From the NCBI RefSeq assembly GCF_963975345.1, contig NZ_CAXBGE010000007.1:62001-126000 (forward strand): DNA of 64,000 bases, in the 5' to 3' direction. Positions 8,364 through 16,202 of this stretch are shown here, piece by piece. The notes beneath the pieces were generated by a model, which was not told where the DNA came from, did not search any database, and saw only the letters and a program-made list of their open reading frames with translations. Source of the stretch: Maricaulis sp963975345 (GTDB taxonomy: Bacteria > Pseudomonadota > Alphaproteobacteria > Caulobacterales > Maricaulaceae). The position numbers were made by a program, and so were the translations under genes. Position 1 is the stretch's first letter. Every line of letters begins with the position of its first letter.

Positions 8364-9272
8364 GTGAATTTCATGTTTGGCCGAGCGCCCCAAAAGACCC
8401 GAGAGCTGCAGAACCATCATATCGATTCGACAATCTGGAATGATTTCAAGTTCCGCAAAGACGACATCATTATCGCAACCTACGCCAAGTCCGGTACGAC
8501 CTGGCTGCAACAGATCGTCAGCCAGTTGATTTTCAATGGCGAGGCCGGACTGCCCGTCGCGGAAATGTCGCCCTGGCTCGATCTGCGCGTGCCGCCCAAA
8601 CAGGTCAAGCTTCCGGAGGTCGAGGCGCAGACGCATCGCCGCTTCATCAAGACCCACTTGCCGGTCGACGCGCTCGTTTTCTCCAAAAAGGCCAAGTATA
8701 TCTATATCGGCCGGGACGCACGTGATGTGATGTGGAGCATGTATAACCACCACAAGAACGCCAATGAGCTCTGGTATCAGGCGCTCAATGAAACTCCCGG
8801 CCGGGTCGGTCCACCGATCGGTCCGCCACCGGAATCCGTGACCGAGTATTTCCGCGACTGGCTCGCCCGCGACGGCTATCCCTTCTGGCCGTTCTGGCAA
8901 AGCACGCGGAGCTGGTGGGCGATCCGCAACTTGCCCAATGTCAAATTCACCCATTTCGAGGCGCTCAAAGCCGACATGCCCGGCGAAATTCGCAAGATCG
9001 CGAAATTTCTCGACATCAGAATAGATCCGGACCGCTGGGAGGATATCCTTCTGCATTGCAGCTTCGACTATATGAAAGCCCATGCGACCCCGAGCGTTCC
9101 GCTGGGCGGCGCCTTCTGGGACGGCGGCGCCGAGACCTTTATCCATAAAGGCACCAATGGCCGCTGGCGCGATGAATTGAGCGCAGCCGACAGCCGCGCC
9201 TACGAGAAGCGGGCGCGCCAGGAGCTGGGCGCGCGCTGCGCCAATTGGCTGAAGAGCGGATCAGGCCTGTAA
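8364..9272 (+). CDS. Sulfotransferase domain protein (PAPS-dependent)
   Basis: 302 residues with a GTG start at 8364, supported by GAGGGAGA eight bases upstream. The 5'-phosphosulfate-binding loop 'YAKSGTTWLQQ' (residues 40-50) and the 3'-phosphate motif starting 'GRDARDVMWSMYNH' (Gly116 onward) are intact. A C-terminal 'HKGTNGRWRDELS' matches the second 3'-phosphate loop. The family moves sulfuryl groups from PAPS to small-molecule hydroxyls or amines in the cytoplasm; the acceptor is unknown. It is divergent from the LysR gene and followed by a terminator-like hairpin, so it is a single-gene unit. Confidence 0.92.
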   Translation: MNFMFGRAPQKTRELQNHHIDSTIWNDFKFRKDDIIIATYAKSGTTWLQQIVSQLIFNGEAGLPVAEMSPWLDLRVPPKQVKLPEVEAQTHRRFIKTHLPVDALVFSKKAKYIYIGRDARDVMWSMYNHHKNANELWYQALNETPGRVGPPIGPPPESVTEYFRDWLARDGYPFWPFWQSTRSWWAIRNLPNVKFTHFEALKADMPGEIRKIAKFLDIRIDPDRWEDILLHCSFDYMKAHATPSVPLGGAFWDGGAETFIHKGTNGRWRDELSAADSRAYEKRARQELGARCANWLKSGSGL

Positions 9273-9293
9273 CTCACACGCGAATCGAAACCT

Positions 9294-9336
9294 CCTCTCC
9301 TTGCTGGTTGAACGCGCAGGGAGAGGGGTTGTTTTT
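9294..9336 (+). terminator. Probable intrinsic terminator after the sulfotransferase gene
   Basis: A 7-base stem (CCTCTCC at 9294-9300 with GGAGAGG at 9320-9326) has a 19-base loop and is followed by GGTTGTTTTT. The stem is short and the loop long, so the call is moderate. Confidence 0.5.
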
Positions 9337-9433
9337 CGATCGCTGGGCCGGGCTCTGGCCGGCGCCCCGGATCGATCATCCCCACAAAACCTTCATCGCC
9401 AGCCTGATCGCGCGCGTCCTGTCGAACGGATGC

Positions 9434-9522
9434 CGAAAACAGGGACAGGCATAATTAACGCTGGCCCGCCGCGCGGCGAGACTTCAATGTCTGCGTATTG
9501 ATTATACCCGTCCCTGTTTTCG
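9434..9522. repeat. Imperfect inverted repeat (GGGACAGG element, copy 2)
   Basis: The left arm, about 9434-9461 (CGAAAACAGGGACAGGCATA...), pairs imperfectly with the right arm, about 9493-9522, over roughly 30 bases with a GC-rich centre. It shares the GGGACAGG(C/T)ATAAT core and overall size with the element at 3015-3107. It ends 12 bases before the start of the N-formylglutamate amidohydrolase gene, so it could influence that gene's leader. Confidence 0.78.
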
Positions 9523-9534
9523 CCGGAGCCATGC

Positions 9535-10431
9535 GTGTCCCAAGCCAGCCTCCCCGCCACTCCGGCCGCCTTTCGCCTGTCGCTGCCCGACGATGCCGCG
9601 ACCACCCCGCTGGTGCTCGATTCGCCGCATAGTGGCACCCGACTGCCGCCCGGCTTCGAAACCCTGGCGACGCGAGCGCAGCAACTCACCGCTTGGGACG
9701 CCTTCATTCCCGATCTGTGGCGCGGCGCCGTGGTGGCCGGCGCCTGCCTGGTCGAAGCGGAATTTGCCCGCATCGTGATCGATCCCAACCGCGCCATCGA
9801 CGATATCGATCCGGCGTTGATCGCGGGGACATGGCCCACCGCCTGGGGTGAGCTGGCACCGACGCGCTATAGCGAGCGCGGCATGGGCCTGATCCGGCAT
9901 CTGATCCTGCCGGGCCAGCCGATGTATGCCAGCCCGCTCGCGCCGCAGGAGATCCGGCAGCGGATCGATCAGCTCTACACGCCCTATCACCGCGCCCTCA
10001 CCGACCAACTGGATGCCTTGCACAAGCAGTTCGGTGCCGTCTGGCACATTGATTGTCACTCGATGAAATCACAGGCCAATGCGATGAATATCGATCTGGG
10101 CCGGCCGCGTCCCGACATCGTGCTCGGCGATCTGGACGGAACGAGTTGCGCAGCCGAATTCACCGATCTGGTCGAGGCCGAATTGCGCGCCTGCGGTTAT
10201 TCGGTCGCGCGCAACCAACCCTATAAGGGCGGCGATATCGTACGTCGCCATGGCGATCCGGCGCAGGGCCGCCACAGCCTGCAGATCGAAATCAACCGGG
10301 CGCTCTATCTCGACGAAGCGCGGTTCGAGCCGTCGGCCGGCTATAGCGAGCTCCAGCGTAATCTCAGCCGCGTCAGCGAGGCGATCACCACAGATCTGCG
10401 CGCCCGCATCACGACAGGACCAAACCGATGA
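9535..10431 (+). CDS. N-formylglutamate amidohydrolase family protein
   Basis: 298 residues with a GTG start at 9535 (an ATG at 9531 is out of frame). Family motifs are present: 'VLDSPHSGT' (residues about 22-30), 'IDPNRAIDDIDP', 'HIDCHSMKS' with the metal-ligand histidines, and 'LQIEINRALYLDE' near the C-terminus. N-formylglutamate deformylases release glutamate and formate in the last step of one histidine degradation route; other family members act on other N-acyl amino acids. No other hut gene is nearby, so the histidine assignment is not supported by context. Its stop overlaps the transporter start by 4 bases (ATGA), so the two are coupled. Confidence 0.9.
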   Translation: MSQASLPATPAAFRLSLPDDAATTPLVLDSPHSGTRLPPGFETLATRAQQLTAWDAFIPDLWRGAVVAGACLVEAEFARIVIDPNRAIDDIDPALIAGTWPTAWGELAPTRYSERGMGLIRHLILPGQPMYASPLAPQEIRQRIDQLYTPYHRALTDQLDALHKQFGAVWHIDCHSMKSQANAMNIDLGRPRPDIVLGDLDGTSCAAEFTDLVEAELRACGYSVARNQPYKGGDIVRRHGDPAQGRHSLQIEINRALYLDEARFEPSAGYSELQRNLSRVSEAITTDLRARITTGPNR

Positions 10432-11819
10432 CAGAGGCTGTCAAGCGGGCCCGCCCGACCAATCCGGTGATCATCCTGCTGGGGATATTGCTGCTGGCAA
10501 CGCTGATGACCTGGCTGGTCGGATCCGGCAGCTATGAACGGGCCGGACGCCTGATCGTGCCCGACAGCTATGTGCCGCTGGCCAAGGACTGGTCGCTGTC
10601 CGGCATCTTCATTCCCGTCGAAGCGCGTGACGGCATGGCGGCGCCGGTCAGCCTGACCGGGACGCTACGGGCGATCCCTGAAGGCCTGCAACGCGGGGCC
10701 AATCTGATCTTCATGGTGCTGATCATCGGCGGCCTGTTCGGGATACTCGACCGGGCCGGCGTGGTCGAAAACGGCATCAACCGGCTGCTGCACGCCGTGA
10801 AGGGCAATGTGATGGTGCTGGTCGCGGCGCTGATGACGATCTTCTCGGCCGGCAGCGCCTTTTTGGGCCTGGCTTCGGAATATCTGATCATCATCCCGGT
10901 GATGACGGCGCTGGCGGCACGCATCGGCCTGCCAACGATTGTCGGCTTCGCCATCGTCACCATAGCGGTCAAGATCGGCTATCTCGCCTCGGTGACCAAT
11001 CCGATCCCGTTGACCATCGCCCAACCACTGGTGGGCGTGCCGATTTTCTCCGGCGCCGGCTTGCGGCTCGCCTTCTATGCCGTCTTCCTCACCGCCGGGA
11101 TCGGCTTTCTGCTCTATCGCGTCCGCGGCATGACCGACGGCAAGGCGATCACCGTCACAGATCATCCCGTCCCCGATATCAATTGGCGTGAAGGCGCAAT
11201 GCTGGCGATCCTGGTCGCGGGCATCGGCGTTATTCTGACCGGCTCGACCCGCTGGGCTTGGTCGCATCATGAGCTGTCGGCCTGTTATATCGCGATGAGC
11301 CTTGGCCTCGCCGTCGTCAGTGGATTGTCCGCGAATGAATCCGCCGAGGCCTTCATCTCCGGCATGAAGAAAGTCCTGCTCGCCAGTTCACTGATCGGGG
11401 TCGCGATGGCGGTGACCGTGGTGCTGGAGGATGGCCGCATCCTCGACACCATCGTCCACACGCTCAATGGCGCGGTCGGCGAGCACGGCCCCTATATCAC
11501 CGCCGTCGCGATGTTCGGCTCGCAGCTCGTGCTCGACTTCCTGATCCCGTCCACCTCCGGGCAGGCGGCGGTGACAATGCCGATCCTGGCGCCACTGGCG
11601 CAGCTGGCCGATGTCGGGCCGCAAACCACGGTGATCGCCTTCCTGTTCGGCAATGGCATCACCAATATGCTGACCCCGACCTCGGGCACCCTGCTCGCCT
11701 ATCTCGCCGCTGGCCGGATTGAATGGCTCGACTGGGCCAAATTCATTGCGCCGCTCTGGGCCGGCTTTATCGCCATCGCCTGTGTCCTGCTCGGCGTCGC
11801 GGTCTGGCTGGGCGCTTGA
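10428..11819 (+). CDS. YfcC/DcuC-family membrane transporter
   Basis: 463 residues, 11-13 hydrophobic segments. Segments such as 'LIFMVLIIGGLFGILDRAGV', 'FLGLASEYLIIIPVM', 'DFLIPSTSGQAAVTMPIL' and 'NGITNMLTPTSGTLLAYLA' fit the YfcC family of the DcuC/ArsB superfamily, inner-membrane carriers thought to move carboxylates, amino acids or peptides. It is translationally coupled to the upstream N-formylglutamate-amidohydrolase-like gene, which suggests that it imports that enzyme's N-acyl amino acid substrate or exports a product. That pairing is inference. The following M20 peptidase gene starts 68 bases later with its own ribosome site. Confidence 0.88.
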   Translation: MTEAVKRARPTNPVIILLGILLLATLMTWLVGSGSYERAGRLIVPDSYVPLAKDWSLSGIFIPVEARDGMAAPVSLTGTLRAIPEGLQRGANLIFMVLIIGGLFGILDRAGVVENGINRLLHAVKGNVMVLVAALMTIFSAGSAFLGLASEYLIIIPVMTALAARIGLPTIVGFAIVTIAVKIGYLASVTNPIPLTIAQPLVGVPIFSGAGLRLAFYAVFLTAGIGFLLYRVRGMTDGKAITVTDHPVPDINWREGAMLAILVAGIGVILTGSTRWAWSHHELSACYIAMSLGLAVVSGLSANESAEAFISGMKKVLLASSLIGVAMAVTVVLEDGRILDTIVHTLNGAVGEHGPYITAVAMFGSQLVLDFLIPSTSGQAAVTMPILAPLAQLADVGPQTTVIAFLFGNGITNMLTPTSGTLLAYLAAGRIEWLDWAKFIAPLWAGFIAIACVLLGVAVWLGA

Positions 11820-11887
11820 GGCCGGCGCTGGTCCGCCCCCGCATTCCGGCTATATTCAACGGCGAATCCGCTGTGCCAGGAGTTATC

Positions 11888-13243
11888 ATGTCCGCCAAAT
11901 CGATCATCGTCAGCCTCACCGCCCTCGCTCTACTGGGCGGCTGCGCCAGCACCGGCTGGATGGCCTCACCGGCTGCGTCGGTTGAAGCCGCTGCACCGAC
12001 TCAAGTCGCCGCGACACCTGCCGATGACGGCGTTGTCGCCGCCCTGCTGGCCGACGCCCGGGTGCAGGCGGCCTTTTCGGAGATCGAAGCGATGCGGACG
12101 CTTAATAATGAGCGCCTGGTCGAGCTGACCGAAATCCCGGCCCCACCCTTCGGCGAAGCGGCACGCGGCACCGAGATGGCGGCGAGAATGCGCGCGCTTG
12201 GTTTGGCGGATGTGAGGATTGACGAAGTCGGCAATGTGATCGGCCGCCGCCCCGGCACAGCCGGTAGCGAAGCGCGCAGCATCGCCATCGTCGCTCATCT
12301 CGACACCGTCTTCCCGGAGGGCACAGACGTCACCGTGCACCGCGACGGCGATCTCTTCACAGCGCCGGGTATTGGCGATAATTCGCGCGGCCTTGTCGCC
12401 CTGCTCAGCCTGATCGATGCGATGAACCGGGCGCAGATCGAGACACGCGACGATGTGGTTTTCATCGCCTCGGTTGGCGAAGAGGGCTTGGGCGATCTGC
12501 GCGGTGTGCGGCATCTCTACGACAATGACGCCTCGCCCTATGCGAGTTTCATTGCGATTGACGGCGGCGAGGCAGCGCGTCTGGTCGTCACCGCTGTCGG
12601 TTCGATCCGCTATCGCGTGACCTTCCGCGGTCCCGGCGGCCATTCCTACGGCCATTTCGGCCGCGTCCAGCCGCACCAAGCGCTGGCCGAAGCGATATTG
12701 CGCTTCACCGAAGCGGCAACGCCGATCACCCTGGACGGCACCAAGGCGACCTTCTCCTTCGGTCGCGTCGGCGGCGGCACATCGGTTAATTCCATTCCCT
12801 TCGAAAGCTGGATGGAAGTCGATATGCGCTCGGCCAATCCGCAAAAACTCGATGCGCTGCACCAGGCTTTCCTGAGCTCGGTCGATGCAGCACTCGACGC
12901 CGCCAATGCCCGCCGCCGCGAGGGCGATGCGCTCACCGTCGATCTCGAGCCCGTCGGGTCTCGACCACCCGGTGAAGGTGATCTCAACGCGCCGCTCGTG
13001 CTGCACGCCATGGCGGCCATGCGGGCGATGGGGCTGGAGCCGGAATTCGCCGCATCCTCCACAGACGCCAATATCGCGATCTCGCGCGGCGTCCCCGCCG
13101 TTACGCTGAGCCGCGGCGGCATCTCAAGCAATGCCCATGCGCCCAATGAGAGCTGGCAGGATGTGGACTCGCATGAAGCGATTCAGATCGCCTTGCTGCT
13201 GGTATTGGCCGAAGCGCAGCTGCAGACGCTCCCGCCAGAGTGA
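11888..13243 (+). CDS. Lipoprotein M20-family metallopeptidase
   Basis: 451 residues from the ATG at 11888, preceded by CAGGAG. This start gives a lipoprotein signal ending LLGGC, so the enzyme is exported and lipid-anchored. Metal and catalytic motifs of M20 dipeptidases/carboxypeptidases are visible: 'AHLDTVFPEG', 'GIGDNSRG', 'SVGEEGLGD' and a dimerisation-domain 'GPGGHSYGHFG'. The family removes amino acids from small peptides or acylated amino acids. Together with the two preceding genes it suggests envelope-side cleavage of peptides, transport, then cytoplasmic deacylation; this pathway is inferred from neighbourhood only. Confidence 0.9.
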   Translation: MSAKSIIVSLTALALLGGCASTGWMASPAASVEAAAPTQVAATPADDGVVAALLADARVQAAFSEIEAMRTLNNERLVELTEIPAPPFGEAARGTEMAARMRALGLADVRIDEVGNVIGRRPGTAGSEARSIAIVAHLDTVFPEGTDVTVHRDGDLFTAPGIGDNSRGLVALLSLIDAMNRAQIETRDDVVFIASVGEEGLGDLRGVRHLYDNDASPYASFIAIDGGEAARLVVTAVGSIRYRVTFRGPGGHSYGHFGRVQPHQALAEAILRFTEAATPITLDGTKATFSFGRVGGGTSVNSIPFESWMEVDMRSANPQKLDALHQAFLSSVDAALDAANARRREGDALTVDLEPVGSRPPGEGDLNAPLVLHAMAAMRAMGLEPEFAASSTDANIAISRGVPAVTLSRGGISSNAHAPNESWQDVDSHEAIQIALLLVLAEAQLQTLPPE

Positions 13244-13311
13244 TCCGGGGTCGAATCCGGTCCACATCAATCGGGTGCCTGTGAGCAAATAAGCCGTCAA
13301 AGCGACCTCCG

Positions 13312-13359
13312 GCCCCTCGCCCCTTGCACATCCAGGATGTGGAAGAAGGGGTGAGGGGC
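13312..13359. terminator. Bidirectional terminator-like hairpin between convergent genes
   Basis: A 14-base stem with one mismatch (GCCCCTCGCCCCTT at 13312-13325 against AAGGGGTGAGGGGC at 13346-13359) lies between the M20 gene and the convergent NAD-binding gene. The loop holds a second small hairpin (CACATCC/GGATGTG). There is no long T tract on either side. Confidence 0.55.
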
Positions 13360-13384
13360 TGGACCGGCCGCCGTGACCGCGGCG

Positions 13385-14329
13385 CTACGCGGCAGCTCGG
13401 AGATCGCGAACACCCAGGGCGGTCGCTAATGCGACCCGCAGCGGGGTTGGCTGGAACTCCGGCAAAATCTCTGCCAAGCGTGCCCCATCGATCGCGTGCG
13501 GCACCCGCCAGAGATAAGCCATCTCGGCAACCTCACGCATTTGGGCCATCACCAGCCCCAGGACGCGGATCAGCGGCCAGGGCATGGAGTTCACACGCAA
13601 GCTGCGCCCGCAAATCCGTTCCATTCCATCGATCAGTTCACGCCCGGTCAGCGCATAACCGGGAAAGCCGATCTGGGTGAAAGGCGCGAGCCGCGACCGT
13701 TCGGCGGCGAGGCCCGCCATGGCGCGCGCCATGTCGGGCAGGAAAGCCCAAGCGTGCACACGGTCGAGCGGGCCGGGATACATCACCTTGCCCTGGTCGA
13801 TTTTGGCGATGATATAGTCCTCGAACCAATTTCCCGATTTGACACCTTCAAAGAAATCGCCGCCACGCAGAATGATCGTGCGCACCCCGGCTTTCGCCGC
13901 ATCGGCATAGGCGCGCTCCATCGCGATCCGCAGCTTGCCCTTGCGGTGACGGGCCCGGTGCGGCGTATCCTCATCAAGGCGCGGCGGCATCGCCGTTCCG
14001 AAATTATAGACATTGCCCGGAACCATCACCGTCGCGCCGCTCTGCTTCGCGGCGGCGATCACGGCCTTGGTGAGCGTTGGCATCTCGCGCGACCATTTGG
14101 GATAGGGCGGATTGACGGCATTGATGATGACATCGCAGCCCGCAACCGCGGCGCTCAGGCTCGCGGTGTTGAAGGCATTGCCTTCGATGCGGGTTTCCCG
14201 GCCGGCCGGTGGCGCGCCGCTCCAGTTTCGAGCCAGCGCGCGCACGCGCCAACCGGCTTCCAGGAAGGCGGTGACAGCGGCGCGGCCGAAGCGGCCCCGG
14301 GCTCCCAATATAATCACTTGTCCTGGCAT
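13385..14329 (-). CDS. NAD(P)-binding epimerase/dehydratase-like protein
   Basis: 314 residues from Met at 14329 (an alternative Met four codons earlier is possible). The N-terminal Rossmann motif 'VIILGARGRFG' and the SDR-like strand 'VIINAVNPPYPKW' identify an extended short-chain dehydrogenase/NmrA-like fold. The usual Tyr-x-x-x-Lys catalytic pair is not evident, so it may be an atypical SDR with a regulatory or isomerase role. It is divergent from a LysR gene across 109 bases, a common arrangement for a LysR target. Confidence 0.82.
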   Translation of the reverse strand: MPGQVIILGARGRFGRAAVTAFLEAGWRVRALARNWSGAPPAGRETRIEGNAFNTASLSAAVAGCDVIINAVNPPYPKWSREMPTLTKAVIAAAKQSGATVMVPGNVYNFGTAMPPRLDEDTPHRARHRKGKLRIAMERAYADAAKAGVRTIILRGGDFFEGVKSGNWFEDYIIAKIDQGKVMYPGPLDRVHAWAFLPDMARAMAGLAAERSRLAPFTQIGFPGYALTGRELIDGMERICGRSLRVNSMPWPLIRVLGLVMAQMREVAEMAYLWRVPHAIDGARLAEILPEFQPTPLRVALATALGVRDLRAAA

Positions 14330-14438
14330 GGCAGGTCTCATTCCTCGATTTGCTGTGTTGACAAGCCGACGATGCCCATTCAGTTATGGTTCATCAATTG
14401 ATCAATTTGCAAAACACTTAGTCATATTTGGATAGCAA

Positions 14439-15407
14439 ATGACCCGTGACTTCGACTGGACCCATTTACAGACCTTCCTCGCCGTCGCCGAGAACGGCAC
14501 GCTCTCGGCCGCAGCCCGCGCCACCGGCGGCAGTCAGCCAACCATGGGACGCCATATCGCGGCACTGGAGACCGAGCTGGGCGTGCGCCTGTTCGATCGC
14601 GCACCCCACGGGCTGGCGCTGACACCAACCGGCGCCGACCTGGTCGAACATGCCCGCGCAATGGCCGCCGCGGCGCACCAATTGTCCCTGACCGCCAGCG
14701 GCCGCTCCGACAGCATCGCCGGAGTTATCCGCCTGACCGCCAGCGAGATCGTCTCGACCTATACCCTGCCGCGCATCCTGACCGAGCTGCGCCGGGCCGA
14801 GCCAGAGATCGAGATCGAACTGGTCGCTTCGGACCGTAGCGAGAACCTGCTCCAGCGCGAGGCCGATATCGCCATCCGTATGTACCGGCCGACCCAGGTC
14901 GATGTCTTCACCAAGAAGGTTGGCGACCTACAGCTCGCCATGTTCGCGACGCCGGATTATATCGCCCGGCGTGGCATGCCAACCAAGCTGGAGGATTTCC
15001 TCGATCATGACGTAATCGGCTATGACCGCAGCGAGCTGATGCTGCGCGGCTTCGCCGAAGCGGGCCTGCAGGTCGACCGGCATTTCTTCGCCTTCCGGTG
15101 CGATAGCCAGGTCGTGGGCTGGCAAATGGTGGTGGCCGGTTTCGGGATCGGTTTCAACCAGTTGGAGATCGGCTTGGCCGAACCACGCGTCCAACGCATC
15201 GTGACCGGGACCGCCCTGCCCGCCCTGCCGATCTGGCTCACCGCCCATTCAGAGCTCAAGACCAGTCGCCGGGTGCGGCGCGTCTTCGATTTCCTGGCCG
15301 AGGCGCTGAAAGCGCGCGGCGTTCATGGCGATCAGCCGAACGGCGCGAATGGCATAAAAGAAACAGGAATGGTGAGCCCGCCGGGGCTCGAACCCGGGAC
15401 CTACTGA
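14439..15407 (+). CDS. LysR-family transcriptional regulator, 3' end runs into tRNA-Lys
   Basis: 322 residues. The winged helix-turn-helix is near the N-terminus ('TLSAAARATGGSQPTMGRHI' then 'LFDRAPHGLALTPTGADL'), and the effector-binding domain spans about 90-300. The last dozen residues ('MVSPPGLEPGTY') are not LysR sequence. They are the antisense translation of tRNA-Lys, and the stop codon lies within the tRNA gene at 15405-15407. The gene is therefore 15-25 residues longer than a typical member and overlaps the tRNA by 38 bases. It is divergent from the NAD-binding protein gene, its likely target. Confidence 0.9.
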   Translation: MTRDFDWTHLQTFLAVAENGTLSAAARATGGSQPTMGRHIAALETELGVRLFDRAPHGLALTPTGADLVEHARAMAAAAHQLSLTASGRSDSIAGVIRLTASEIVSTYTLPRILTELRRAEPEIEIELVASDRSENLLQREADIAIRMYRPTQVDVFTKKVGDLQLAMFATPDYIARRGMPTKLEDFLDHDVIGYDRSELMLRGFAEAGLQVDRHFFAFRCDSQVVGWQMVVAGFGIGFNQLEIGLAEPRVQRIVTGTALPALPIWLTAHSELKTSRRVRRVFDFLAEALKARGVHGDQPNGANGIKETGMVSPPGLEPGTY

Positions 15408-15445
15408 TTAAAAGTCAGTTGCTCTACCAGCTGAGCTACAGGCTC
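15370..15445 (-). tRNA. tRNA-Lys (anticodon UUU)
   Basis: A 76-base tRNA on the minus strand. The acceptor stem GAGCCTG pairs with CGGGCTC (one G-U), then discriminator A and an encoded CCA end. The D-arm 'TAGCTCAGCTGGTAGAGC', an anticodon loop CTTTTAA, and the T-loop 'GGTTCGAGCC' are all canonical. It is convergent with and overlapped by the LysR reading frame. tRNA 3' ends are common integration sites, but no integrase or duplicated 3' fragment is visible nearby. Confidence 0.97.
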
Positions 15446-15561
15446 CCCGTGCGAGGAGCGCCCTACCTATAGCGGCGATTCCGGTGGGTCAATCGCGCCT
15501 TGCCTATGGATTTCAGCAATTGCGATGCGATTTTGCCATAATTGGCGGTAATATCACCTTC

Positions 15562-16176
15562 ATGAGCTCGAAGATTTCCCTGTTTGCAGGCGCACTGGCG
15601 GCGTTAGCGCTCAGCGCCTGCTCAACCACCCGCGAAGAAGCCGGCGGCTTCGCCCGCGAGGAAACGGACAGTGCCGTGCAGGACGCTGTCGGCCTGCCGC
15701 GCGAGCGGCCCGGACCGATCATGGTCGATGAAGGCGATGACACCGTGCCGACACCCTATGGCGGCGAAGGCTCGCCGCGGCGTTGCTCAACGGTAGCCCG
15801 CGACATTGCGCGCCTGACAGTCGTGCTGGGAGCGGATGTCGAGGAGGCCAGCCGCGAGACGGACCAGGCCGAGCGCGAGCGCGAAGGCCGTAGCTGGTTT
15901 GACCAGAGCGCCGAATTCGCCCTGCAGACCCCGGAAATGGCCTCGCAAGGCGCCCGTGGCCTGTATCATTCCACCATTGTCGGCCTCAACCCGGTGCGCC
16001 CCGTGATCCGCTTCATCGGCGGCGCTGGCCGCATCGAGACCGATGCCCGCGAACGCCGCGAAATGGCCCAACGCCGCCGCGCTTATCTGCGTGGGATTTA
16101 TGACGGTTTCGGTTGCCCGGCGGTGCAGATGCGCCGCGCGTTTGAGGCTTATGGGCTGGTGGAAACGGCGGAGTAA
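15562..16176 (+). CDS. Putative lipoprotein, unknown function
   Basis: 204 residues from the ATG at 15562, chosen because it gives a lipoprotein signal ending ALSAC. The mature part is rich in Arg and Glu, with a helical stretch 'DVEEASRETDQAEREREGR' and a conserved-looking 'IVGLNPVRPVIRFIGGAGR' that may dip into the membrane. It ends with 'YLRGIYDGFGCPAVQMRRAF'. I do not recognise the family; similar Arg-rich lipoproteins occur in Caulobacterales. It is convergent with tgt, 26 bases apart. Confidence 0.75.
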   Translation: MSSKISLFAGALAALALSACSTTREEAGGFAREETDSAVQDAVGLPRERPGPIMVDEGDDTVPTPYGGEGSPRRCSTVARDIARLTVVLGADVEEASRETDQAEREREGRSWFDQSAEFALQTPEMASQGARGLYHSTIVGLNPVRPVIRFIGGAGRIETDARERREMAQRRRAYLRGIYDGFGCPAVQMRRAFEAYGLVETAE

Positions 16177-16202
16177 GCGCGCGCGGATGACCGGCACCTG
16201 GA

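Noticed and set aside
15370..15445. tRNA-Lys considered as an integration site of a mobile element
   Set aside because: No integrase and no duplicated tRNA 3' end nearby.
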